A stretch of DNA of 64,000 nt from NCBI GenBank assembly GCA_910588545.1, contig CAJUOU010000004.1, positions 58,508 to 122,507 on the forward strand, in the 5' to 3' direction. Numbering within the stretch: position 1 is the first letter of the stretch; every line of letters begins with the position of its first letter. Below are positions 25,920 through 33,883 of this stretch, one piece after another. A program made the position numbers and the translations under genes. This DNA comes from an uncultured Christensenellaceae bacterium (GTDB lineage Bacteria > Bacillota > Clostridia > Christensenellales > UBA3700). The notes beneath the pieces were generated by a model that saw nothing but the letters and a program-made list of their open reading frames with translations, was not told the origin of the DNA and made no database searches.

Positions 25920-26712
25920 AAGTGATTTGCATATTCATACAATTCACAGCGACGGCGCGATGACCGTCGGTGAAGTTATGGATATTGCAAAACATAAAGG
26001 TCTTTCCGCTATATCCATTACCGACCACGATATTGTGAGCGGTGTCAGCGACGCTTTGCTTTATGGCAAACAAATTGGGCTTAAGGTTATCCCGGGGATA
26101 GAAATATCCGCTTTCAGTGTTATGGCGGTGCATATATTGGGTTATGGTATTGACCATAATTCGCCTGTATTGCTTGAAATGCTTAACGATTTATTAGAGC
26201 AAAGGCAAACCCGTGCACAGGAAATATTGGAAAAACTTAAAAGGTTTAAAATAGAGCTTGACCCGCAAAAATTGCCGACAGTTAATATAGGCAGAAGTCA
26301 TATTGCAATGGAACTTAAAAACGCGGGCTATGTGTCATCCATACAAGAGGCGTTTGATAGATATTTGGGCGAAAATCGTTTGGCGTATGTCCCGAGCAAA
26401 AGGATATCTCCGCTTAAGGCGGTGCAAGCGATTAAAGAAAGCGGCGGCAAGGCGGTTATCGCTCATCCGTTGCAGTTACATAATAGTAAAAAATTAATAC
26501 CTTTAATAGAGGGGTTATTACCTTATGGCTTGGATGGGATTGAAGTGTATTACCCTACCCACACGCCTGACAAAACGGCGATTTTTGAAAAGTTGGCAAT
26601 ACAATATAAATTGTTTGCAACAGGCGGGAGTGATTTTCACGGCATAAACAAAAATAATACCATAAACAACATAGGCGAAACATTTTGCAACCTGCCTAAG
26701 GAGTTAAGATAG
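25894..26712 (+). CDS. PHP-domain metal-dependent phosphoesterase (TrpH/YciV type)
   Basis: 272 residues. Metal-binding motifs are DLHIHTIHSDG (11-21), ITDHD (42-46), PGIEISA, AHPLQLH and GGSDFHG, in the order of the PHP superfamily. E. coli YciV/RNase AM of this group removes 5' nucleotides from short RNA and hydrolyses 3',5'-nucleoside bisphosphates; a similar role is inferred. The GGAGG for its start lies inside rmuC, so translation is coupled. It ends the tilS-hpt-cca-rmuC-PHP run. Confidence 0.85.
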   Translation: MAKSLQTIKSDLHIHTIHSDGAMTVGEVMDIAKHKGLSAISITDHDIVSGVSDALLYGKQIGLKVIPGIEISAFSVMAVHILGYGIDHNSPVLLEMLNDLLEQRQTRAQEILEKLKRFKIELDPQKLPTVNIGRSHIAMELKNAGYVSSIQEAFDRYLGENRLAYVPSKRISPLKAVQAIKESGGKAVIAHPLQLHNSKKLIPLIEGLLPYGLDGIEVYYPTHTPDKTAIFEKLAIQYKLFATGGSDFHGINKNNTINNIGETFCNLPKELR

Positions 26713-26747
26713 TTTTGCAGGTAAAACCTAATTGATATAAAAATAAC

Positions 26748-26776
26748 TTGCAATTTGATTATAAAATGATTATAAT
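26748..26776 (+). promoter_or_regulatory. Promoter of proS
   Basis: TTGCAA (26748-26753), 17-nt spacer, TATAAT (26771-26776). A second TATAAT at 26806-26811 lacks a good -35 box. No T-box leader fits in the roughly 50-nt leader. Confidence 0.6.
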
Positions 26777-26833
26777 TAAATGACAGCTTTAAAATAATAC
26801 AATGATATAATAGTAAATTTGGAGAAAGATAAA

Positions 26834-28288
26834 ATGGCTAAAAAAAATAATGCACAATTTGTACAAGAAATAGCAGATATAAATGAAAATTTTCCACAAT
26901 GGTATACGGATGTGGTTTTAAAGACGGAACTTGTTGACTACGGTCCTGTAAAAGGCAGTATGGTTATTCGTCCTTACGGCTACGCTATTTGGGAAAATAT
27001 TCAAAAGGAATTGGATAAAAGATTTAAGGAAACAGGTCACAAAAACGCTTATTTCCCAATGCTTATACCATATAGTTTTTTAACAAGAGAAAAGGAGCAT
27101 ATCGAGGGCTTTGCACCAGAAGTAGCTTTGGTTACACATTACGGAGAGGAAGAATTACCCGAAAAATTGGTAGTAAGACCTACAAGCGAAACAATCATTT
27201 GCGAAATGTATAAAAAATGGGTAAAAAGTTATCGTGATTTGCCTGTACTTATCAATCAATGGGCAAACGTATTCCGTTGCGAAAAAACCACAAGACCGTT
27301 TTTAAGAACAAGTGAATTTTTGTGGCAAGAGGGACATACTTTGCACAGAACGCACGAGGAAGCGGAAGAAGAAACCTTTAAAATGCTTAATGTTTATGCA
27401 GAATTTATGAAAAACGTGCTTGCAACACCCGTAATTACAGGCAAAAAGACGGAAAAGGAAAAATTTGCTGGTGCAAATGCAACTTATGGAATGGAAGCAA
27501 TGATGCTTGATGGTAAGTCTTTGCAAGCGGGCACTTCTCATGACTTGGGTTGCAACTTTGCTAAAGGCTTTGAGATTAAATATTTGGATAAAGACGGAGA
27601 ATTAAAATTCCCTTATCAAACAAGTTGGGGTGTATCTACTCGTTTGATTGGTGCATTGATAATGGCACACGGCGACCAAAGAGGACTTGCATTACCGCCA
27701 AGAGTTGCTCCTATTCAAGCTATTGTAATTCCAATAGCATCGCATAAAGAGGGAGTTATTGAAAAAGCGGAAGAATTGTATAAAGAATTAATGTCCGCAG
27801 GTATCCGTGCGGAAAAAGACTTTAGCGATAACACACCGGGTTGGAAGTTCAACGAGTGGGAAATGAAAGGTGTACCTTTAAGAATCGAGCAAGGCCCTCG
27901 TGATATTGAAAACGGTGTTGTTCAAATTGTACGTCGTGACACTTTTGAAAAAATAGAGGTTAAAAGAGACGGGCTTGCGCAAACGGTTGCAAAACTTTTG
28001 GACGAAGTGCACGAAAATATGTACAACAAGGCAAAAGCATTTATGGATAGTCATATTGTTACTTGCAACAGCTTGGAAGAAATGCAAAAAGCTTTGGATG
28101 ACAAATGTTTTGTAAAAACTATGTGGTGTGGTTGCCCTGAATGTGAAAGCAAGATAAAAGAGCTTTATTCCGCAACGGCAAGAGTTATGCCTTTTGACCA
28201 AACTCCTGTTGGCAACAAATGCGTATGTTGCGGTAAGGAATGCAGTGAGAGCGAATTGAAAGTCATTTATTTTGCAAGGGCATATTGA
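26834..28288 (+). CDS. proS: Prolyl-tRNA synthetase, archaeal/eukaryotic-length type
   Basis: 484 residues, class II synthetase charging tRNA-Pro. The short form without the inserted editing domain is shown by the length and by the C-terminal zinc-type extension with Cys pairs (WCGCPECE and CVCCGKEC) ending in Tyr. Class II motifs are visible: RPTSETIICEMYKKW, RCEKTTRPFLRTSEFLWQEG and SWGVSTRLIGALIMAHGD. ATG 26834 is preferred to an in-frame TTG at 26819 because TTGGAGA lies just upstream. It has its own promoter and terminator. Confidence 0.96.
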   Translation: MAKKNNAQFVQEIADINENFPQWYTDVVLKTELVDYGPVKGSMVIRPYGYAIWENIQKELDKRFKETGHKNAYFPMLIPYSFLTREKEHIEGFAPEVALVTHYGEEELPEKLVVRPTSETIICEMYKKWVKSYRDLPVLINQWANVFRCEKTTRPFLRTSEFLWQEGHTLHRTHEEAEEETFKMLNVYAEFMKNVLATPVITGKKTEKEKFAGANATYGMEAMMLDGKSLQAGTSHDLGCNFAKGFEIKYLDKDGELKFPYQTSWGVSTRLIGALIMAHGDQRGLALPPRVAPIQAIVIPIASHKEGVIEKAEELYKELMSAGIRAEKDFSDNTPGWKFNEWEMKGVPLRIEQGPRDIENGVVQIVRRDTFEKIEVKRDGLAQTVAKLLDEVHENMYNKAKAFMDSHIVTCNSLEEMQKALDDKCFVKTMWCGCPECESKIKELYSATARVMPFDQTPVGNKCVCCGKECSESELKVIYFARAY

Positions 28289-28313
28289 TTTTTAAAAATA
28301 AATTTTACAATAT

Positions 28314-28370
28314 AAAAAGGTGGCAAACTGAAGTAAACTATTTGGGGTTCATTTCAAACGCCACCTTTTT
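28314..28370 (+). terminator. Terminator of proS
   Basis: Stem AAAAAGGTGGC / GCCACCTTTTT around a 35-nt loop that can itself pair weakly. Confidence 0.75.
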
Positions 28371-28493
28371 AATTTACAAAGCGTTTGGTAATACAAAATA
28401 TAATCGCAAAAGACAGGCTCAGGCTATTTTTTAAGAAGATTAGAAACATTATTGCTAAAATGTTTGGGCTAATTTAAAATTTGTGTAAATATG

Positions 28494-28522
28494 TTGATTT
28501 TAAAAATTTTTTATTATATAAT
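28494..28522 (+). promoter_or_regulatory. Promoter of the leucine-rich lipoprotein gene
   Basis: TTGATT, 17-nt spacer, TATAAT (28517-28522). Confidence 0.65.
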
Positions 28523-28629
28523 ATATGTGTAAAAGTATCCCTAAATTAAGTTTTTAGGGGGCAAATTATAAAAAAAGACAGCAAAACACTTGCTGTCAAA
28601 GTAAATTTTATAATTTCGAGGGGAAGATT

Positions 28630-30147
28630 ATGACAAAGAAGAGAAGTTTTGTTTTAATTGCTATTGTTGTTATAATGGCACTGAGCGTTTTAGGTTTGGT
28701 GGCATGTAAAAAACCTGCCGATGTAGACGGCGTAAAAAATGACAACAACTTACAAACCGAGCAAACTACACCTAACTATAACGGAGATAAGGACGAAGTA
28801 AGTGATGATGAGTCGCCTGTTGCAAGTGTGGGTTTTGGGTTTGAATTGGTTGGCAGTGATGAAAATGCTTATTATACTATTACAGATGCATCCTTTGCAA
28901 ATATTAATGGCAAAAAATATGCGGAAATCATTATTCCGGATGTTTACAATGAAAAACCTGTAAAAGCAATTAATAACGAAGTATTTAAAAAGTTTGATAG
29001 TCTGTCAAGTGTAATCGTACTAGGTCACAATTTAGAGATTATCGGCGATGGTGCTTTTCGCGATTGTGCTGCTTTGGCGACATTTGAGTTTTTTGAGGCT
29101 GCCGATACAGGAGACTATACAATGGTGCCATTAAAATCTATTGGTAACAGCGCGTTTATGAATTGTAATGCTTTGGGCAAATTGGTATTTTCCGACAAGT
29201 TGGAAACTTTAGGTTTAGGTGCTTTTAGAAATTGCAGCAAGTTAGAAAGTATTGTGATTCCTGAAAAAGTAACCGAAATACCTGCTCAAACTTTCCAAGG
29301 CTGCTCTAGTTTAAGATACATACAATTATCAAAGGAAACTACAAGTATAGGTGCTGAGGCTTTTGATAAATGCACTAACTTGTTGGTCATCTCCGAAAAC
29401 GAGATAGATGTTCCTGACGATAACAAAGTTAAATTACCAAGTTCCGTTATTCTTCCTAGCAAAGTTACTTCTCTTGGCGAAAAAGCATTTAATGCTTGCA
29501 CAAAAATTACAAACATAACTCTTCCGGAGGGTATTGTAAATATCAATGAGGGTACTTTCTATGGTTGTACAGCTATGGCGGAAGTTACTTTACAAGGCGA
29601 AATCGTTGAAATTGATGATAATGCTTTCCGCAACTGTTCGGGTATTAAAAAGTTTACTACTCCAAGCAGTTTAAGAAGAATCGGTAAAAACGCTTTCAGA
29701 AACACTTCTAAATTGGAGTCAATAACTTTAAATCAAAGTTTGCACACTATTGATGATGGAGCTTTCTTGCTAAGCGGAATTAAAAGCATAAATATTCTTG
29801 GCGGTGTAACTTACATTGGTAAAGAGGCATTTGCGGAATGTAAAAAATTAAGCAAAGTAGTTTTTCCTGCAACTTTAAGTGTTATCGGGGATGGTGCTTT
29901 TAGGGAAACCGGTGTAGAAAAAATGGATGTTTCTACGGGCGAGGATGGTGTTGAAATTGAAACCCCAACAGGAATCCTTGAAATAACCTATGAATTTACA
30001 GGTACAGTTGAACAGTGGAATGCGGTTATCAAAAACGGTCCATCTTTCTGGGGCAATATAAACTCTCAAATAAAAATAATTTGCAATGGTAGTGCGGGAG
30101 AGCAAGTTGATTTGGTATTAACTCAAGTACCGGTTGAAAATGAATAA
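28630..30147 (+). CDS. BspA-type leucine-rich-repeat lipoprotein
   Basis: 505 residues. A lipoprotein signal (hydrophobic 8-25, lipobox LVAC with Cys26) precedes a linker rich in Asn, Asp and Thr. Then come at least ten LRR_5/BspA repeats of about 23 residues with the pattern IG.GAF.NC..L..I.(L/I)P..(V/L)..I (for example LEIIGDGAFRDCAALATFEF). BspA-type repeats act in adhesion to host or matrix proteins in oral and gut bacteria. GAGGGGAAG precedes the ATG, and a terminator follows. Surface location is a firm inference from the lipobox; the ligand is unknown. Confidence 0.9.
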   Translation: MTKKRSFVLIAIVVIMALSVLGLVACKKPADVDGVKNDNNLQTEQTTPNYNGDKDEVSDDESPVASVGFGFELVGSDENAYYTITDASFANINGKKYAEIIIPDVYNEKPVKAINNEVFKKFDSLSSVIVLGHNLEIIGDGAFRDCAALATFEFFEAADTGDYTMVPLKSIGNSAFMNCNALGKLVFSDKLETLGLGAFRNCSKLESIVIPEKVTEIPAQTFQGCSSLRYIQLSKETTSIGAEAFDKCTNLLVISENEIDVPDDNKVKLPSSVILPSKVTSLGEKAFNACTKITNITLPEGIVNINEGTFYGCTAMAEVTLQGEIVEIDDNAFRNCSGIKKFTTPSSLRRIGKNAFRNTSKLESITLNQSLHTIDDGAFLLSGIKSINILGGVTYIGKEAFAECKKLSKVVFPATLSVIGDGAFRETGVEKMDVSTGEDGVEIETPTGILEITYEFTGTVEQWNAVIKNGPSFWGNINSQIKIICNGSAGEQVDLVLTQVPVENE

Positions 30148-30171
30148 TTGAAAAAAATTTAAAAATAGTTT

Positions 30172-30204
30172 AAAAAGGCATCTTGATAATAAAGATGCCT
30201 TTTT
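30172..30204 (+). terminator. Terminator of the leucine-rich lipoprotein gene
   Basis: Stem AAAAAGGCATCTT / AAGATGCCTTTTT, strong 13-bp pairing. Confidence 0.92.
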
Positions 30205-30452
30205 GTCTAACATTAAATTACTGTTTGAAATAAATTGTTAAAAAACAATAAAATATCTTTAAAAAGACGCCTTATAAATTAATTATAATTTGTTTAAAGA
30301 TAACTTTTTTTATGTGTTTGAAAATTAAATTTATGATATTAATCCAATTTTTATAATGCGATTGTATATGATTATGTCGTTTCAATTAGATAAAAATCAG
30401 CCTAAATACTTCTTAAAAATTACGATATTTTGAAATTCTAAAAAATAAAAAT

Positions 30453-30481
30453 ACACCCCAAAACAATTTGTTTTTGGGTGT
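30453..30481 (-). terminator. Hairpin able to stop leftward transcripts from the invertible promoter
   Basis: ACACCC...AAAA pairs with TTTTTGGGTGT (one bulged C). On the minus strand it is followed by ATTTTTATTTTTT. It lies about 150 nt beyond the leftward promoter and would end its transcripts. Confidence 0.7.
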
Positions 30482-30591
30482 TACTTTTTATGTAAAGTTT
30501 AAAGTAGGCAAAAAGAGCTGTTCACTGCAATAATCCTATCAAAAATCGGGACTATCGGTGTTAAAAAACTGCCTTTTATGTAAAGTTTGGG

Positions 30592-30618
30592 TACATGGAA
30601 TAAGTATATCTATGTACA
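30592..30618 (+). repeat. Left inverted repeat of the putative invertible segment
   Basis: 27 nt, the reverse complement of 30740-30766 with one mismatch. Each copy is itself built as TACATAGA (TACATGGA here), a 9-nt core ATAAGTATA, then TCTATGTA, that is two 8-bp inverted half-sites around an asymmetric core, as expected of a site-specific recombinase site. Confidence 0.85.
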
Positions 30619-30630
30619 TATTACATATAT

Positions 30631-30660
30631 ATTATAGGGTCAAAAGTAAACTTTTGTCAA
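30631..30660 (-). promoter_or_regulatory. Consensus promoter inside the invertible segment, pointing away from the dockerin-protein gene
   Basis: On the minus strand: TTGACA (30660-30655), 18-nt spacer, TATAAT (30636-30631), both hexamers perfect. In the present orientation it drives transcription leftward into gene-free DNA. After inversion about 30679 the -10 box would fall at 30722-30727 on the + strand, about 63 nt before the ATG at 30790. Confidence 0.82.
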
Positions 30661-30739
30661 CATTTAATTAAACATTTTGTAATTGCTTTACAAAAAAGAT
30701 ACAAAAACTTTAAAAAACTTTCCCAAAAATCCTCGATTT

Positions 30740-30766
30740 TGTACATAGATATACTTATTCTATGTA
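30740..30766 (-). repeat. Right inverted repeat of the putative invertible segment
   Basis: Inverted copy of 30592-30618 (26 of 27 identical). It lies in what would be the leader of the downstream gene, with the ribosome-binding site GGAGG at 30778-30782 just after it. The segment between the repeats is 121 bp. Confidence 0.85.
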
Positions 30767-30789
30767 AGGTAAAAAACGGAGGTTTTATT

Positions 30790-33687
30790 ATGGCAAAGAT
30801 TATTAAAAGAGTTGGGATAGTATTTTTTGTGCTAGTAATTTCCTTTCTATTAATATTAGGTTGCGTATTTGCAGTGAATACAGTAAAACTAGATTCCGAT
30901 TTAGGAAATAATGTGGACAATAATATACAACCTGTAGCAAGCAAATCTTATAATTTATCGGGTAGCTGTGCGACAATGTATAATACATGGCAAGAGGCTG
31001 CCAATTATTCTAAAGCAAATAGCGGAGCTTTGGTAGAATTAACTTTAAAAAATGATTGGGAGGCAGTTTTGGGCGGCTCTAAGGGGTCTTCTTTTGGCAG
31101 TACTACAGTGATTGAAGTTCCGCAAGGGGCTAATATGTCTTTAAATTTAAATAGTTATAATGTGGATAGGAAACTATCATATGCTAGTGATAGTGATGGC
31201 TATATTTTTAAGGTTAATGGAACTTTTAGTTTAGATGATTATGACATAGCTACAGGGAAAAAAAGGAATTATCATTATTTGCCAATTGGGGGATTACATG
31301 ATGGTTATGGGCAAATAAAAGGCGGCGCAGAATATAGTTTATTAGGTCAAAATGTTGCATCGGCAATTTATATTTCGTACACAGGAACTTTCAACATGAG
31401 AGGCGGTGTAATTTGTAATAATCAATTATCTATAAGACAACCAAGCGTACAGACTAAAGCAGGCGTAGTATTTTGCGATGGAGGAAAATTTAATTATGAG
31501 AAAGGTGCAATTATTGATAATAGTGTTGACATTTATGATATAGATGCTACAATAGCTGCAGTTAGTTGGAATAACAGAGGTATTGTAAATTTGTCGGACA
31601 CATTTATATGGGATAATGATATGGCAGGAGTTTTTGGATCTAATGGAAATTTAACTATCGGTGGTGGGCAAATAGAGATTTATTTTAATTGTGCTGACAA
31701 AGGAACAAACAATTATCAAGATTTAGTGTTATCGGATTATTTTACTGTTTCAGGTAAGATTAATTGCAAAGGTGCTATTAATAGATCATCCCAAATTGAA
31801 ATTTATGATAAAAGAAGCAATAAAAATAATGTCTTTACAAGTGGTTTTAGTACTGCTAATCCTAATCAAAATCCAAATGATTTTTTTACATTTAGGGATT
31901 CTTCAGTTAGTGAACGATTTTTATTGGAAAATGGAGAAGTTAAATATGGAATTCTAACAAACAAAGTAGAAGAACCTACATCTGGAAATCGATATATAAC
32001 ATACACAGGTAATATGATAACCTATTATCCCGCAGGATATGATTCAAGTACTATGACAATTAGTGGTAATACAGGCACTGCTTGCAATAGTTATACTGCA
32101 TACGTTACGCTAAAAAATGGATATGCTTGGAGTAATAATTCAGCGTATTCCTTAACTTTTCATTGGAGAATAGACCCAAGACCTATTACTAAACCAACTA
32201 GCGGAACGAATAGTTTTGAATATAATGGTTTGGAACAAACATATTTACCAAGCGGATATGATAGTAAAACAATGAATATTAGCGGTAATACTGCAACACA
32301 GGTAGGCACATATACTGCTGTTATTTCCCGCAAAAATAGCAACTATAAATGGTCGGATAATACAACAGCTAGTTTCAATTTGACATGGACTATTACGCCA
32401 AAGCCAATAGAAAAGCCTATAGAACAAAATAAAAATATCCTTGTGTTTAACAATGCAGAGCAAACTTATATACCAAGTGGATTTGTTTCCTCTCAAATGG
32501 TAATAACGGGTAATAAAAATACCGATGTCGGCGAGTATACGGCAAAAGTTACTCCTAACTCCAACCATAAATGGAGCGATAATACAACAACAGCAATAGA
32601 GTTTAAATATAAAATTATTCCAGCAGGTGTTTTAGTTAAAGAGGGTGTAAAATATGATTACCAATATATAGATAGCAACAATATTCGTCAATTTTATGGC
32701 AATAGCTATATGCACAAGTTAAATGACGAAAACTTGAATATAGTAAATGGCGTATCTAAATATGTATTGGGCAATATCCCTGTAAATACAAGTATAGAAG
32801 TATTCCTAAATAATTTGTATAGTGACAGGAACTTAATAAAGATATACGCAAAGGAAAGTGATATAACACCTATATATGACGGCTTGTCAGGTACAAGGAG
32901 TAACTTAAGTCAAACTTTAGCAACAGGTTTTAAAGTGGAACTTTACGAAAGTAGCGAAGATACAACCGTGCTTGACACAATCTACCTATCCGTATTAGGG
33001 GATATAAACGGCGATGGTATGATAAACGCAAGTGACGTATCCTACTTAAGACAAGTAGCAAATGACAGTACATTGTTGGAAAATATGCCATTGGAAAGAC
33101 AGTTAGCTTGTATGATAAACAACAAAGGCGGAATAACCGAGGTAGATAGTGAGATATTGAGGAACTATATCGGCAAGGAAATAGATTTGGAAAAATTTAT
33201 GGAAAGTGAAACAGCAAATACAAGTAATGCTTACACATATTTAACCTTGGATAGGGACAATATGTTGCGAAAGACAAGCACAAGCAAAACCAATGTAATA
33301 GGAAATATATCAGTAAATACAAGTGTAGAGACATTAAAAAGTAAACTAGCAGAGATGGGAATAAACATATCCGCAATAACAATCTACAACAGGAAAGGCG
33401 AGGCAGTAAGTGACAATACAGCAATAGTAGGAACAGGTTGGAGGATAGAGATAGGAGGAGAGGTAACATATCTATCGGTACTAGGCGACCTAACAGGAGA
33501 TGGAAGAATAACGGCAGCAGATATATCCTATTTAAGAGCAATAGCAGCAAGTGATACTACAAATGTACAAGAGTGCATATTACTATCTGCAATACTACTA
33601 AACAAAGGTGGAATAACTACAGCAGATAGTGAAGTGTTAAAGCAAGCTATAAAGGGAAGTATACTTTTAAGTGAGTATAACAATTAA
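30790..33687 (+). CDS. Large exported protein with beta-repeats and two dockerin-like modules, behind an invertible promoter
   Basis: 965 residues. An N-terminal signal (hydrophobic 9-28, ending LILGC, a possible lipobox) is followed by residues 60-390, which resemble a right-handed beta-helix (short strands with Gly and Asn turns). Three repeats of about 70 residues follow (each with Y.PSGYDS..M.ISGNT then a YTA.V..K...W.DN pattern), typical of bacterial Ig-like surface repeats. The C-terminus is two copies of a module ending in a dockerin-type calcium loop: GDINGDGMINASDVSYLR near residue 737 and GDLTGDGRITAADISYLR near 899. Each is followed by a second, degenerate loop with NKGGIT. Dockerins bind cohesins. 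ATG 30790 has GGAGG upstream. No forward promoter is evident in the current orientation. Confidence 0.85.
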   Translation: MAKIIKRVGIVFFVLVISFLLILGCVFAVNTVKLDSDLGNNVDNNIQPVASKSYNLSGSCATMYNTWQEAANYSKANSGALVELTLKNDWEAVLGGSKGSSFGSTTVIEVPQGANMSLNLNSYNVDRKLSYASDSDGYIFKVNGTFSLDDYDIATGKKRNYHYLPIGGLHDGYGQIKGGAEYSLLGQNVASAIYISYTGTFNMRGGVICNNQLSIRQPSVQTKAGVVFCDGGKFNYEKGAIIDNSVDIYDIDATIAAVSWNNRGIVNLSDTFIWDNDMAGVFGSNGNLTIGGGQIEIYFNCADKGTNNYQDLVLSDYFTVSGKINCKGAINRSSQIEIYDKRSNKNNVFTSGFSTANPNQNPNDFFTFRDSSVSERFLLENGEVKYGILTNKVEEPTSGNRYITYTGNMITYYPAGYDSSTMTISGNTGTACNSYTAYVTLKNGYAWSNNSAYSLTFHWRIDPRPITKPTSGTNSFEYNGLEQTYLPSGYDSKTMNISGNTATQVGTYTAVISRKNSNYKWSDNTTASFNLTWTITPKPIEKPIEQNKNILVFNNAEQTYIPSGFVSSQMVITGNKNTDVGEYTAKVTPNSNHKWSDNTTTAIEFKYKIIPAGVLVKEGVKYDYQYIDSNNIRQFYGNSYMHKLNDENLNIVNGVSKYVLGNIPVNTSIEVFLNNLYSDRNLIKIYAKESDITPIYDGLSGTRSNLSQTLATGFKVELYESSEDTTVLDTIYLSVLGDINGDGMINASDVSYLRQVANDSTLLENMPLERQLACMINNKGGITEVDSEILRNYIGKEIDLEKFMESETANTSNAYTYLTLDRDNMLRKTSTSKTNVIGNISVNTSVETLKSKLAEMGINISAITIYNRKGEAVSDNTAIVGTGWRIEIGGEVTYLSVLGDLTGDGRITAADISYLRAIAASDTTNVQECILLSAILLNKGGITTADSEVLKQAIKGSILLSEYNN

Positions 33688-33743
33688 ATGTTTTAGCTAA
33701 ATTTAAATATGTTACAAATAAGAAGAATTCTAATAAAAACAAT

Positions 33744-33772
33744 AAAAACGTGCCGATTTTCGGCACGTTTTT
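33744..33772. terminator. Bidirectional terminator between dockerin-protein gene and clc
   Basis: Stem AAAAACGTGCCG / CGGCACGTTTTT with a 5-nt loop; works for both convergent genes. Confidence 0.9.
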
Positions 33773-33883
33773 AACTTTATATTAAATATAATATTTAAGA
33801 CTATAAAAAACAAACTGAAATATATATTGTTTATAGTAACATTTCCAATACATAGCGTATTTGCAATTAAACATACTTAAAAA

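Larger units (their letters stand above)
28289..28629. other. proS terminator and leader of the leucine-rich lipoprotein gene
   Basis: A 341-nt spacer. It holds the proS terminator (28314-28370), a promoter (28494-28522) and a roughly 100-nt leader with two hairpins: CCTAAA/TTTAGG near 28539-28560 and GACAGCAA/TTGCTGTC at 28577-28597. The rest is featureless AT-rich DNA. Confidence 0.6.
30148..30591. other. Intergenic region left of the inversion segment
   Basis: It contains the terminator of the lipoprotein gene (30172-30204), about 250 nt of featureless AT-rich DNA, a second hairpin (30453-30481) and a 15-nt direct repeat TTTTATGTAAAGTTT at about 30487 and 30575, next to the left inverted repeat. 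No gene is seen on either strand. Confidence 0.6.

Noticed and set aside
30592..30766. Insertion sequence or MITE bounded by terminal inverted repeats
   Set aside because: No transposase and no target-site duplication was seen, and the interior carries a perfect promoter correctly spaced for the downstream gene after inversion. A MITE origin is not fully excluded, but the promoter geometry favours a switch.
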